Below, piece after piece: positions 36,101 to 43,094 of a stretch of DNA of 64,000 bases. Location of the stretch: contig JAPDDQ010000003.1 in assembly GCA_027587225.1 (NCBI GenBank), forward strand, positions 124,001 through 188,000, in the 5' to 3' direction. The position numbers and the translations under genes are program-made. The DNA comes from Solirubrobacter taibaiensis. GTDB taxonomy: Bacteria; Actinomycetota; Thermoleophilia; Solirubrobacterales; Solirubrobacteraceae. The notes under the pieces are model-generated. The model saw nothing but the letters and a program-made list of their open reading frames with translations, had not been told where the DNA came from and did no database searches. Position 1 is the first letter of the stretch. Every line of letters begins with the position of its first letter.

Positions 36101-36831
36101 TAGCGTTTCGCGCGCTTGTGAGCGCTTGGAACGTCGCCGCGATCGAGCGCCTACCCGTCTACAGCGACGATCGCGTCGCACGGAAGATGACGCGCGAGTT
36201 GGGTCTCCAGGCATTCGGGACGCTTGCTTTGCTCGACGTTGCCGAGCAACGTGGCGACTGGGCGCCCGAAGACGCCACCACTGTGCGTGATTCGCTCGTC
36301 CAACGCGGCGCTTGGGGTATAGCCAACTCGCCAGGCGATCTCGTCACCGCGGCCCGTCGTACCGGCTTCGCCTGGGACGCGGGACTTACCGCCGCGTTCT
36401 CCGACATCCACGCTCACCGCCAAGCTCCTCGGGGCCTGACTGAACATGCTGCCGCGCTCTTGCTTGTCGTCGCCGCAGAGGCGTCTGATCAGCTGGACGA
36501 CCGGTGCGAGCACGTGGTGGCCGCATTCGACGCTGCGCTCGAGCACGACCGTAACCGCATCGTGCGCTTCATTCTGGGGAGGATCATCTTCTTCGAGCCG
36601 GCTCCCGACGCCGACCACGATGCTCGCGCCCGGGTCGTGCGTGCGTTGCGCGAGGTCCGTGGCGTCGCGCGGGGTACCGGGCAGGGGGATCCACTGGTCG
36701 CGCTCGTAAATGAGTACCTAGCGTCTGCGCCCACCGTGGAGTCCCGCGCCGCAGCACTTCGCGACGTACTCCGGCAGGTCGACGCGGAGGACGAGGCGCT
36801 TCTGCGCCGTACGTTCGCACGCGAGCCCTGA
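33199..36831 (+). CDS. Giant TPR-repeat protein with C-terminal PIN-like nuclease signature
   Basis: Starting at GTG 33199 (VIDWAAIAMKGAAL) the product has about 1210 aa; the frame is open further upstream and the start is uncertain. Residues 1-160 are helical with charged heptads; residues 180-800 are tandem helix pairs of TPR type (for example AEGRWQTALRAAQCEAENP, ALLLFRAELARTHTERLAWA). Near residue 985 is VYSDDRVARKMTRELGLQAF-GTLALLDVAEQRGD, which matches the C-terminal half of PIN nucleases: adjacent Asp pair, R-x3-R, and GTLxLLxxAxxxG. Large TPR proteins ending in a PIN domain are suspected conflict effectors. Here a TPR sensor that licenses PIN RNase activity is inferred. Confidence 0.75.
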   Translation: MIDWAAIAMKGAALVPGQARKWWNRDASRNLDRAVRRSIDGDTRYTAAVREELVVQWSSVRDDEILTQLLGSLLIEAQPELEPFVQTRIAELLDDLDLALGGTETAQVLSNKLLSNLGSAQQDPQAGNRADHQRTQAHVGALRDDLHAVGRQLDELTARSGEATAQVQLILPGDLADHQQRVLARLRADDPARAGQLAALLHAQGVDALDSLVRVPPVWAGAAPSAFWVAVHRLAVAEGRWQTALRAAQCEAENPAADRAAALVRAARASHYGGDNEPASASIEKAAEIDERHPALLLFRAELARTHTERLAWAEKALPIDDEQRAAQKAQIAFALLGQGLIEDGQAAAEESVRLDPHGGGREALHLGVIMAATEEFPNVQQDLDALHAAADWCLELADESRRRGREAMVDVATSRAALALALAGIPERARPLIEGALARVQDLETEAAWNYGLAAHYCDDSALALRVLPSGGDEYMRVQRAMIAALGGTGVAEALPELDELARSADLQISRAAAVARIRAASDPTISLPEDLVALVPDGELLLTHVKAMRAAAGGDLAEAQRLVTGLDDTDSLLLRTDFAIQAGDDERALGVARHLARVDPSPLHRLGLAERLRAVGQLAPARTEALGVASDDRALPAVRVEAFGFAAQIAAKEGDFAGLEAIATACSRVAPEADDPVWWQALALARRRRHVDAFALVSARSPRVRDEQQAELLADIFVNGITEPEERLSRLAALSDDRGRPERFEHVLIRAARALPPGTITDPGLITRLNTMELEFGQRFPDSQLVQLVVADPADPLRSLREALDRVNPNRAEQAGLAAEAMQGVRIGTTPIAALASLLGRSTATVLADSPALPLGFVDDAEREHDRDAAEQALGRSAASWDSVAIAVVSALPGDASRRLRALLVGSVVGQTVLDEAPHNFSLDGLAPKGSAGAFAATLAVTPDAPAANVLEPGLTAVLADREVPLAFRALVSAWNVAAIERLPVYSDDRVARKMTRELGLQAFGTLALLDVAEQRGDWAPEDATTVRDSLVQRGAWGIANSPGDLVTAARRTGFAWDAGLTAAFSDIHAHRQAPRGLTEHAAALLLVVAAEASDQLDDRCEHVVAAFDAALEHDRNRIVRFILGRIIFFEPAPDADHDARARVVRALREVRGVARGTGQGDPLVALVNEYLASAPTVESRAAALRDVLRQVDAEDEALLRRTFAREP

Positions 36832-37083
36832 GGGCGTTGTCGTCCAGAGCTTTCGTTCCTGGCTAGCGCGAGGGTGCGGGTCGGGGTCCAAACTGAGGGC
36901 CGCTGGGCGCAGCCCAGCGCGACGAGCTCCACTCGACCGCGCCGAGTCGACGCGTCTCAAGCGTTCGTCCGGTTGGTCGCCACGGGGTCAACGGCGGGGA
37001 CAAATCTGAGCGCAACCGAGAGCAACTAAGCGCACCGGACAACGCGCTAGAACGCCGAATCGCAGGCCCGCGCACCAGTTGGT

Positions 37084-37130
37084 TCGGGTTGTGGTCCCGG
37101 CGGCCGCGGGTTCGAGTCCCGTCGCTCACC
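37084..37130 (+). other. tRNA-His 3' fragment, probable attachment site (right junction)
   Basis: The sequence folds as an anticodon arm with 7-nt loop TTGTGGT (anticodon GTG at 37091-37093, 5-bp stem TCGGG/CCCGG). A 5-nt variable loop and a T arm (GCGGG TTCGAGT CCCGT) follow, then the acceptor 3' strand CGCTCAC with the His-specific C73. The expected 5' acceptor strand GTGAGCG and a D arm are absent upstream, so this is not a functional tRNA. Such 3' halves are left when tyrosine-recombinase elements insert into tRNA genes. Confidence 0.8.
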
Positions 37131-37137
37131 CCTCGTA

Positions 37138-37166
37138 AAGCCCCGCTCATGGCGGGGTTTTCTTTT
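37138..37166 (+). terminator. Intrinsic terminator of the former tRNA-His gene
   Basis: CCCCGC (37141-37146), loop TCATG, GCGGGG (37152-37157) followed by TTTTCTTTT: a textbook intrinsic terminator 11 nt after the tRNA fragment. Confidence 0.85.
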
Positions 37167-37446
37167 GGGTCCGAGCCGCCAGCGTAGAGGCTACGGTCCA
37201 AGCTCGGTCCAAATGCTCCGGCAACGCGGCCTCTGACGCGCGTGCCGATTCGGCCGGGAGGTCCTCGGTTCGGGTAGGCAACGGGTGGGAATAGGGAGGC
37301 CCGGGACGACCGAGAACGAGTACGACCTCGACCAGCACGAGAAGGATCTGACTGTTCTGCCCACGCTTGGGCATCAAGGCATCCAGCAAGCAGTACCGAC
37401 CAGGATTGGCATCACCCGGTTCCGCTGAGCGGAACTTCCGGCTAGA

Positions 37447-37482
37447 AACGACAAAGGGACCCGAGACGGGCCCTTCGTCGTT
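37447..37482 (-). terminator. Terminator downstream of the lipoprotein gene
   Basis: AACGAC-A-AAGGG (37447-37458) and CCCTT-C-GTCGTT (37471-37482) pair around the loop. On the minus strand the hairpin begins 17 nt after the stop at 37500 and ends in TTTGTCGTTTCT. It may work in both directions. Confidence 0.65.
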
Positions 37483-37499
37483 CTGGATGTAGCTGCGGG

Positions 37500-38099
37500 T
37501 CAGTCCTTCATCAGCGCCGGGTGCACGAAGTCCCGGTAGAAGCTCCAGTCGATCGTGTACTCCACCGCGTCCGAGTCCGACCAGTCGATCTCATCCGCCT
37601 GCGATCCACTGAGCGAGTACATGCCGGTCTCCTCATCAGGGAGATCCTTACCCGTTGCGGTGTTCGTGAGCCCGCCCTTGAAGACGACCACGACCCCATC
37701 AGTCGGATACTTCACCTTGCCGTAGACGGTCCGGAAGACCGCGCCGGAGGCGGTGTCGAGATCCTCCGGGCTCGCTCCCTCGAAGCCGCCCTCCGGCGTC
37801 TTGAAGGTCGCCTCGACCGATCCCTGACTCATGGTGGCGTCAACGAGCTTCATCTCGCCCACGTAGCCACCCGCGTCGATGCTCCCGAGCGCCCGGCGAA
37901 GCTGCGTCTTCTTTGACACCGGCTTCGGCGTAGCAGTCGGCTTCGCCTTCTTCTTGGCAGGAGTGGATGTCTCCGCCGGTTCGATGGCGGTAGCGGTGGA
38001 GGTGCTCTCGCTCTCCGCGGGCTGTTGCGCCTCCTCGGCGGCGCAAGCCGTGAGACCGAAGGCCATAGCGACCGCGATCGTCACGAACCGGCGGGTCAT
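37500..38099 (-). CDS. Lipoprotein of unknown function
   Basis: ATG at 38099 forms an ATGA overlap with the upstream gene and gives 199 aa. The signal peptide ends in lipobox LTAC. A low-complexity Thr/Ser/Lys linker (residues 25-65) leads to a beta-rich domain (GGYVGEMKLVDATMSQGSVE ... GVVVVFKGGLTN) with several Asp near the C-terminus. No family was recognised. Co-translation with the collagen-like surface protein upstream suggests that the two act together at the cell envelope. Confidence 0.75.
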   Translation of the reverse strand: MTRRFVTIAVAMAFGLTACAAEEAQQPAESESTSTATAIEPAETSTPAKKKAKPTATPKPVSKKTQLRRALGSIDAGGYVGEMKLVDATMSQGSVEATFKTPEGGFEGASPEDLDTASGAVFRTVYGKVKYPTDGVVVVFKGGLTNTATGKDLPDEETGMYSLSGSQADEIDWSDSDAVEYTIDWSFYRDFVHPALMKD

Positions 38100-38719
38100 C
38101 ACGTGGCCTCGGTCTGCGCCTTGATCTTGTTCACCAGGGTGCTGACCTCTCGTTCGGCTCGCGCCCGGCTCGTGCTGGAGGCCACGGCAACTCCTGCGGG
38201 AGCGCACAGCGCTTGCGCCTGGACGTACTCCCCACCGTTGTCGCTCTCGTCAATGCCGATGACGTACCACCCGCTGCGATCGGTGTTCGCCTGCGAAGCG
38301 GCAATCTCCTGATCGGAGATCGAGACGCCGCCGCCGCTGATGACCTTCTGGCCCGCGGGACAGACCGCCACGGCGCTCTGGACTACATCGGTCGGGCCGA
38401 AGCCGATCTTGGCCGAGGTGATGACCGTGATGCCGCCGACCGCACTCGGTCCAGCGGGGCCTGCGGGCCCGGCGGGGCCAGCCAGCCCGGGGGCTCCCTT
38501 CAACTCCTGGAGCGCGCCGTTCGTCAGCTTGTCGGTGGAGAGGGACACATCGGCGATGTCCTTACCGCTGATGGTGCGGTCCTTGATGTCCTTCGTCGTG
38601 ATGGTGCCGTCCTTGATCTGCGCGCCCGTGATCTTGGACGCCGCATAAGCCGATCCGGACATGGCCAACACCAACGCAATTAGCCCGAGGCCGACCCCGG
38701 GTGAGAAACGCTGACGCAT
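38099..38719 (-). CDS. Secreted protein with collagen-like tract
   Basis: ATG at 38719 follows aggagagggg; the product is 206 aa. It has a signal/transmembrane N-terminus (GLIALVLAMSGSAYAA), repeated short units (IKDGTITTKDIKDRTISGKD), a GPAGPAGPAGPS collagen-like tract, and a C-terminal beta domain with two Cys. It shares this architecture with the element-borne protein at 21139-21726. Upstream (38755-38800) is an AT-rich stretch with two CTTGATC direct repeats (38767-38773, 38785-38791), probably the promoter region. Confidence 0.82.
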   Translation of the reverse strand: MRQRFSPGVGLGLIALVLAMSGSAYAASKITGAQIKDGTITTKDIKDRTISGKDIADVSLSTDKLTNGALQELKGAPGLAGPAGPAGPAGPSAVGGITVITSAKIGFGPTDVVQSAVAVCPAGQKVISGGGVSISDQEIAASQANTDRSGWYVIGIDESDNGGEYVQAQALCAPAGVAVASSTSRARAEREVSTLVNKIKAQTEAT

Positions 38720-38867
38720 CCTGTCCCCTCTCCTAAGTGAGCGGCCAGCGTATGCGAACAACAATCCTTGATCTATACAAGAGTCTTGATCGATTTGCTT
38801 ATCTGGACGAATGTTGGAGGGCGTAGCAAGAGCTCGCGTGCCCGGCGGTCGCGAGACGGAACGGTAG

Positions 38868-39110
38868 GGCGCCCGCCTCATCCGCGACGAGGACGAGCCG
38901 CAGTTCGCGGTCGAGGACGACGGCCGCGGGTTGACCCAAGCGCCACGGACGGCTCAAGGTTTCGCGAGTATGCGCGAGCGGATCGCGCTGCTTCAGGGAA
39001 GCCGTGCTGCTCGAGTGTGCCGACCCGACGGCGACGGCTTCGACGGAGCGGGACCGATTCGTCCAGTTGGGACGATGCCGTCCGGGTGCGACCGGCGCAA
39101 GCTGCGTTGA
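38868..39110 (+). pseudogene. Remnant of a sensor histidine kinase ATPase domain
   Basis: The frame between TAG at 38865 and TGA at 39108 has no start codon and reads FAVEDDGRGLTQAP...GFASMRERIALLQGS, the N-G1-G2 region at the C-terminus of NarL/DesK-type histidine kinases. Nothing upstream encodes the dimerisation domain. It is a decayed 3' fragment, one of two gene remnants in this short region. Confidence 0.7.
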
Positions 39111-39135
39111 CACCATCTCAGGAAAGGGGCCCCGC

Positions 39136-39636
39136 ATGGGCAACCTCATCGGTATCGCCTATCCCGACCAGTCAACGGCCGAGGAGGTCCTCGCGACGCT
39201 GTCGCGGTTGCAGACCGAGAAGACCATCGAGCTCGAGGACGCGGTGATCGTTACCCGCGATCAGGACGGCAAGGTCAAGCTGCTTCAGAGCGCCAAGCTG
39301 GGCGTAGCCGGCGCGGCGGGGGGAGCCATGTGGGGCGGCCTCATCGGTCTCCTGTTTCTCGCACCGCTCGTGGGCATGGCCGTCGGCGCGGCGGCCGGCG
39401 GGGCGGCCGGGGCGATGGCCGACGTCGGCGTCGACGACAAGTTCCTCAAGGAGCTCGGCGGCAAGCTGGATCTGGGGAGCGCGGCGCTGGTCGTGCTCGT
39501 GCACCGCTCGACGCCGGACAAGGTCCTGCCCGAGATCTCGAGCTTCGACGGCGACGTGATCCAGAGCTCGCTGAGCGACGACGCGGAGGCGCAGTTGCAG
39601 GCCGCGCTCCGGTCGCGCGAGACGGCAGGGGTCTGA
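39136..39636 (+). CDS. DUF1269 family membrane protein
   Basis: ATG at 39136, 10 nt after aggaaagggg, gives 166 aa. It begins NLIGIAYPDQSTAEEVLATL with a ferredoxin-like region and has a glycine-rich double transmembrane segment (GAMWGGLIGLLFLAPLVGMA; GAAAGGAAGAMADVG). It continues DKFLKELGGKLDLGSAALVVLV, all DUF1269 hallmarks. The family is linked to membrane and stress settings but has no assigned activity. A 4-nt gap separates it from the next gene. Confidence 0.88.
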   Translation: MGNLIGIAYPDQSTAEEVLATLSRLQTEKTIELEDAVIVTRDQDGKVKLLQSAKLGVAGAAGGAMWGGLIGLLFLAPLVGMAVGAAAGGAAGAMADVGVDDKFLKELGGKLDLGSAALVVLVHRSTPDKVLPEISSFDGDVIQSSLSDDAEAQLQAALRSRETAGV

Positions 39637-39640
39637 GACT

Positions 39641-39853
39641 GTGAGCCTCGGTGCCAGCCTCTTCCTGATCGCGGTCGGTGCGATCCTGCACTTCGCGGTC
39701 ACCGCCACGTTCGCCGGCATCGACATCCAGGTCGTCGGCACGATCCTGATGGTCATCGGCGGGATCGGGTTCTTGATCTCGCTCTACTTCTACTTCGCGA
39801 GCCGCCGCGCCACACCCGGCCCGCCACCGCCGCCGTCCGCGGAATACCGGTGA
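39641..39853 (+). CDS. Small two-helix membrane protein (DUF6458-like)
   Basis: GTG at 39641 gives 70 aa: MSLGASLFLIAVGAILHFAV, then a second helix (VVGTILMVIGGIGFLISLYF), and a Pro-rich tail. The pattern is that of DUF6458 proteins, common in actinobacteria and often near DUF1269 genes. Function unknown. Confidence 0.8.
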   Translation: MSLGASLFLIAVGAILHFAVTATFAGIDIQVVGTILMVIGGIGFLISLYFYFASRRATPGPPPPPSAEYR

Positions 39854-39866
39854 TGCGCGACCGCCG

Positions 39867-40103
39867 ATGAAGCTCGGATTCGCCGGTCGCTGGCAAAAGT
39901 CCGTGCGGCCGGAGCCGGGCATCCTGCGCAGCGACGCGATCGCGGGCGTGCCGGGCGCCGTTGGCAGCGTGCCCGACGGCATGGCGTCGGCCGTGCTGGT
40001 CGGCGTCAATCCCGTCTATGGGCTCTACGCGAGCTGTGCCGGGCCGATCGGTGGTGGGCTGACGGCGGCCACGCACGCCGCGTTCAGCCTGTACAGCCGC
40101 TAG
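39867..40103 (+). pseudogene. Truncated SulP-family anion transporter (N-terminal fragment)
   Basis: The 78-codon frame begins with a short cytoplasmic lead and the SulP opening RSDAIAGVPGAVGSVPDGMA, then GVNPVYGLYASCAGPIGGGL. Homology ends around 40075 and a stop follows at 40101; an intact SulP has 500 or more residues. The break coincides with the start of the toxin-antitoxin-like pair on the opposite strand, so insertion of that module probably destroyed the gene. The intact SulP gene at 48710-50362 is a different subfamily by sequence. Confidence 0.75.
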
Positions 40104-41098
40104 CGCGCGATCTGTCCAACGGCGAAACGGACTCTGGCTGTGAACTCATCCCAGTAGTCCGCGCCGCGCGCTGTGTTCATCTGTGGCGGCAGGCCGATGT
40201 ACTGCAGATTCGCGTCGACTTCGGTCATGAGCGTGCGGGCCTGGCTTGCTCGGATATAGGGAGAAAGCAGATCGAAGTCAGGTCGTTGGACCCAGCGCCC
40301 GATTGCAGTAAGGGCGCGGAGGCCCGGGATCCAATCCTCGTGAAACGGAAGCTCAGGGGCCGTCATGCCGAGTAACGCCGCCCACGCGGTCTGATCGGCC
40401 GTGTAGAAGCGCTCGTCAGCGACGTCGACGCGCGAGACCACGCCGGCCTCGAGGAGTTGCGCTAGGGCCTCACGGACGTTGCGCTGAGCGAACCCGGCTG
40501 AGGCGGAGATCACTCGACTCGACAAGCGTGGTGCCCTGATCGTCAAAAGCACGCGGATGACCTCTGCGCGAGCGCCAACGCCGAGCAGGCGACGAAGGAG
40601 GAGTGCGAAGGCGATTGGGTCCTGGAGACTCGGCGGACGGGACTTCTCGGATCGCCGCAGCGGCGGTCGCGTGAACCCGTACTTCGCAAAGGCCGGATCG
40701 TGCGCGTCAGCCGCTGTCCGAAACTGTCGAAACAGTGGTTCGAGCTCGTCGGCGGTGTCGTCTGGCTGAAGCGCGTGCCCGCGGCCTCGCGCGCGCGCCG
40801 TCCACGCGAGTGCCGCGTCGACGAGGGCGCGATCGGTTTGCGTCACGCACAGGTTGCGTAGGCGGTGGACGCTCACCACCGGTTCGTTGAGAGCGAGCCA
40901 GTCGAGGACTTCATCGAACAGCCGCGGGTCGGTACGACCGATCTCGAACGTGAAGAGCAGGAGTGCTTCCGGGTCGACGGCTCGCTCTTCGCGACGCGGC
41001 GGAGCGGAGCCGGACACGCCCAGCTGGGACCACTGAGTCCAGGCGAGGTCGCGGAGCGACTCGAGCAGTTCGTCCCTAAACGCCGTCGCGGCCTTCAT
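40100..41098 (-). CDS. Winged-helix partner of the nucleotidyltransferase (antitoxin-like)
   Basis: ATG at 41098 follows ggggtcgagg and gives 332 aa, overlapping the nucleotidyltransferase stop by 23 nt. Helical text AVDPEALLLFTFEIGRTDPRLFDEVLDWL is followed by a winged-helix region (SASAGFAQRNVREALAQLLEAGVVSRV) that could bind the operator at 41672-41690. No catalytic motif was seen. Fixed pairing with a nucleotidyltransferase toxin-like gene resembles AbiE-type systems, although in AbiE the antitoxin is usually encoded first. The role is inferred from context. Confidence 0.75.
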   Translation of the reverse strand: MKAATAFRDELLESLRDLAWTQWSQLGVSGSAPPRREERAVDPEALLLFTFEIGRTDPRLFDEVLDWLALNEPVVSVHRLRNLCVTQTDRALVDAALAWTARARGRGHALQPDDTADELEPLFRQFRTAADAHDPAFAKYGFTRPPLRRSEKSRPPSLQDPIAFALLLRRLLGVGARAEVIRVLLTIRAPRLSSRVISASAGFAQRNVREALAQLLEAGVVSRVDVADERFYTADQTAWAALLGMTAPELPFHEDWIPGLRALTAIGRWVQRPDFDLLSPYIRASQARTLMTEVDANLQYIGLPPQMNTARGADYWDEFTARVRFAVGQIAR

Positions 41099-41663
41099 CC
41101 TCGACCCCAAAGTCGCTTAGTGTCTGCGCTAGTGCGATGTCAAACGGGCCGGGGGCGTTGTGCGTGCGCGTCCATCGTGCCGCCGCTCGAAGTTCCTCGG
41201 CCATGGGCATCAGGGCCTGGAGGTCGGCGACATCGCGCGGTTCTTGCCGGTCGGCAGCGGCGTAGAGCTTGAAGAAGACCTGATCGACCCTTGCAGCGAA
41301 TGACACCGCGAGCGATGGTCCGTACCTGCGCGTGATCAGCCGCTTCTGGAATCCCTGAGGCAGCCCGAGATCGAGCAGGCTTGTCGGCCCGGGATTCAGC
41401 CAGTCGGGATCGAGGTCAAAATCGCGGGCCACGATTGCTGCTGCGGTCGCTACAGGTTCCGGCAACGGCTTCGCGGTCACCAGCTGGTCGTCGTGCTTGA
41501 GGGCTACGACATCAACATCGCGCGTCGGCCTTGTCACAGCGCCGATGGCCACTAAGCCACTGCCGCCGATCACGACGAGGTGCGCGTCGGCTCCAGCCGC
41601 CACGAGAAGCTCGGACAACGCCGAAAGGATCTCGTCGAGCCGATCGCTGCTGATGTTCTCCAT
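41076..41663 (-). CDS. Nucleotidyltransferase-fold protein (AbiEii/DUF6036-like toxin candidate)
   Basis: The 195-aa protein has the nucleotidyltransferase core: VVIGGSGLVAIGAVTRPTRD-VDVVAL, giving the G-S motif and D-x-D metal site. Further text FKLYAAADRQEPRDVADLQAL is typical of the AbiEii-like C-terminal helix. Toxins of this superfamily nucleotidylate tRNA or proteins; the target here is unknown. It is the first gene of a two-gene leftward unit, probably on a nearly leaderless mRNA from the promoter at 41678-41707. Confidence 0.8.
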   Translation of the reverse strand: MENISSDRLDEILSALSELLVAAGADAHLVVIGGSGLVAIGAVTRPTRDVDVVALKHDDQLVTAKPLPEPVATAAAIVARDFDLDPDWLNPGPTSLLDLGLPQGFQKRLITRRYGPSLAVSFAARVDQVFFKLYAAADRQEPRDVADLQALMPMAEELRAAARWTRTHNAPGPFDIALAQTLSDFGVEDEGRDGV

Positions 41664-41671
41664 GTCGAACT

Positions 41672-41707
41672 ACGGATGTTATACATCCGTGGCGCGGATG
41701 TTGTCCA
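41672..41707 (-). promoter_or_regulatory. Promoter with overlapping palindromic operator of the nucleotidyltransferase/wHTH unit
   Basis: On the minus strand TGGACA (41707-41702) and TATAAC (41683-41678) are separated by 18 bp. A perfect palindrome ACGGATGT-TAT-ACATCCGT (41672-41690) sits over the -10 box, 9 nt from the ATG at 41663. A further imperfect GGATG/CATCC pair lies over the -35 region. This is the expected layout for autoregulation. Confidence 0.75.
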
Positions 41708-41853
41708 TCCTCAGCCCGTGGTCGTAATTCGAGCACGAGCACCTTTTCGACCGCTGTCGAAACAGTCGTTCGTCCGCGCGGCGGGCGTGATCGAGGTCCG
41801 CCGCGGCGGCGCCAACCTTTCGGGAATGACCGTGTGATGGGTAGGTCTCAACC

Positions 41854-42306
41854 ATGCCTGTCGAGGATCCCGCCCTTGAGGCGCGTCGCCGTAGCGAGTC
41901 CCGCGCAGGTGACGACGGCCTCGGCCAGCCGGCAGAAGTGCCGAAGGGGGGTTGGCGTGACCGTGTCCGTTCAAAGCCCGGAGTCGGTCAGGCGTATCGC
42001 GTCGGAGTCTTTGTTCTCGGGCTGTTGTGCATCGTCCTGGGCTTCGCGCTGGCGGTGCTGCCGGGACCGCTGACCATCCCGCCGGTGCTGCTCGGGCTGT
42101 GGATCTGGTCAACCGAGTTCCGCTTCGCCGAACGATTCTTCGATGCGTTCAAGGACAAGGCCCAGGAGGCATGGGCGCACGCCAAGCGGCATCCGACCAG
42201 CTCGGCGGCCATCACCGTCGGCGGGCTCGCCGCCGCCGGCGTGGCGATGTGGGCCGTCGTCCACTTTGAGCTCGTGGCTCAGGGCAAGGACGCCATCGGC
42301 CTCTAG
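41854..42306 (+). CDS. PGPGW-like transmembrane protein
   Basis: The 150-aa protein has a charged N-terminus. The core GVFVLGLLCIVLGFALAVLPGPLTIPPVLLGLWIWSTEF matches the two-helix PGPGW putative transmembrane family, including the L-P-G-P turn and the terminal aromatic-Glu-Phe. A third helix (ITVGGLAAAGVAMWAVV) follows. Function unknown. Confidence 0.8.
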   Translation: MPVEDPALEARRRSESRAGDDGLGQPAEVPKGGWRDRVRSKPGVGQAYRVGVFVLGLLCIVLGFALAVLPGPLTIPPVLLGLWIWSTEFRFAERFFDAFKDKAQEAWAHAKRHPTSSAAITVGGLAAAGVAMWAVVHFELVAQGKDAIGL

Positions 42307-42331
42307 AACTCCTAGTGGTCTGGTGCCGGTC

Positions 42332-42730
42332 TTAGCTCGAGACGAGTTCGATGGCCTGAGCGCGGGTGTCCACGAGGTCGAGCACGTGCTTCAGCCCGCC
42401 GCTTTCGAAGATCAGCATCGCGTAGGAGGACGGGTCGATCGCGACCGCGATCTTCCCATCGCGAGGGAGCCGCTGCTTGGCGTGCAGAATCGTCGCCAGC
42501 GCGACCGAGTCGAGAAAGGAGACCGCGGACAGGTCGATGACGAGCCTGTCGGTTCCGGCCTCGGCCGCGGCTTCGAGGAGATCGCGGAGGGCCGGGGCGG
42601 TGGCGATGTCGAGCTCGCCGCTGACCGTGATGACCAGCCCGCATGGGTCGAAGGTCTCCTGCGTCAGCAGGATTCCGTGCGATTCGGCAATCTCGGCGGT
42701 CGCGAGGAGTGCGTGCCGTTCGATAGTCAT
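42332..42730 (-). CDS. STAS-domain anti-sigma factor antagonist
   Basis: ATG at 42730 follows aaggagtcgt and gives 132 aa. The STAS core is clear: GLVITVSGELDIATAPALRD, LVIDLSAVSFLDSVALATIL, with the phosphorylatable Ser in FLDSVAL. Such SpoIIAA/RsbV proteins are phosphorylated by an anti-sigma kinase and reactivated by a PP2C phosphatase. A candidate phosphatase (50569-51948) and sigma factor (52840-53598) lie in the same window; the kinase is not present. Confidence 0.88.
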   Translation of the reverse strand: MTIERHALLATAEIAESHGILLTQETFDPCGLVITVSGELDIATAPALRDLLEAAAEAGTDRLVIDLSAVSFLDSVALATILHAKQRLPRDGKIAVAIDPSSYAMLIFESGGLKHVLDLVDTRAQAIELVSS

Positions 42731-43094
42731 ACGACTCCTTCGACGCGAACCGTGGATGTCTTGACTGATCAGCCTTTGGCGCAGCCGTCTCGCTGAGTCG
42801 GCGCCGCGGTGTGGGTCTTCGTGGTGACCGCCGGTCGGGGTAGGCGTTGTCAGGCGGCGTACAGGAGTTGCGCTTGTTTCCGGTTGGTCCGCGCACGAGT
42901 GGGTTCGCGCATTTGGCGGTGGGGTTGGGTCGTGGGCGGGATCGGGACGCTGGGCAAGCGGAACGGGCAACCGATCGCGGCGCCGTGCGCCGTTGCGAAT
43001 GCGGGCGTGCGCAGGGACGATGCGCGGGTATGAGAGCGCGGTGTGAATGCGGTCGCTGCCGGCGATGCGCACGTTCGGACGGCCCTGCCCTCCC
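42731..43094. other. Divergent intergenic region, no gene supported
   Basis: About 360 bp of G/T-skewed sequence between the STAS gene and the response regulator. Open frames here are Arg/Gly/Trp-rich and lack ribosome binding sites. It should hold both promoters. Confidence 0.5.

Larger units (their letters stand above)
7563..37130. mobile_element. Integrative conjugative element / genomic island with MobF-type T4SS and defence cargo (left end not resolved)
   Basis: The interval contains a MobF relaxase, a contiguous T4SS operon, a RepB-type primase and a defence cluster, ending at a tRNA-His 3' fragment with a terminator (37084-37166). The fragment's polarity makes it the right junction. 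The left boundary given here is only the start of conjugation-related sequence: the intact tRNA-His and the integrase expected at the left junction were not found, so the element could begin before position 1. No VirB11-like ATPase was seen, as in many Gram-positive conjugation systems. Confidence 0.65.
36832..37499. other. Island junction region without protein-coding genes
   Basis: This 670-bp gap holds the tRNA-His fragment, its terminator, and a second terminator serving the gene to the right. A leftward frame at 37389-37147 ends LDRAWTVASTLAARTQKKTP just before the tRNA terminator, vaguely like the tail of a tyrosine integrase, but no catalytic residues are present and it is not called as a gene. 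Confidence 0.6.

Noticed and set aside
37055..37130. Complete tRNA-His gene
   Set aside because: Only the anticodon arm, T arm and acceptor 3' strand are present; the 5' acceptor strand and D arm are missing.
37147..37389. Tyrosine integrase C-terminus next to the tRNA fragment
   Set aside because: The tail LDRAWTVAS is only vaguely similar and no catalytic Arg, His or Tyr motif can be found in the frame.
39867..40103. Functional small membrane transporter
   Set aside because: The frame holds only the first helices of a SulP protein and ends abruptly at the junction with the next module.
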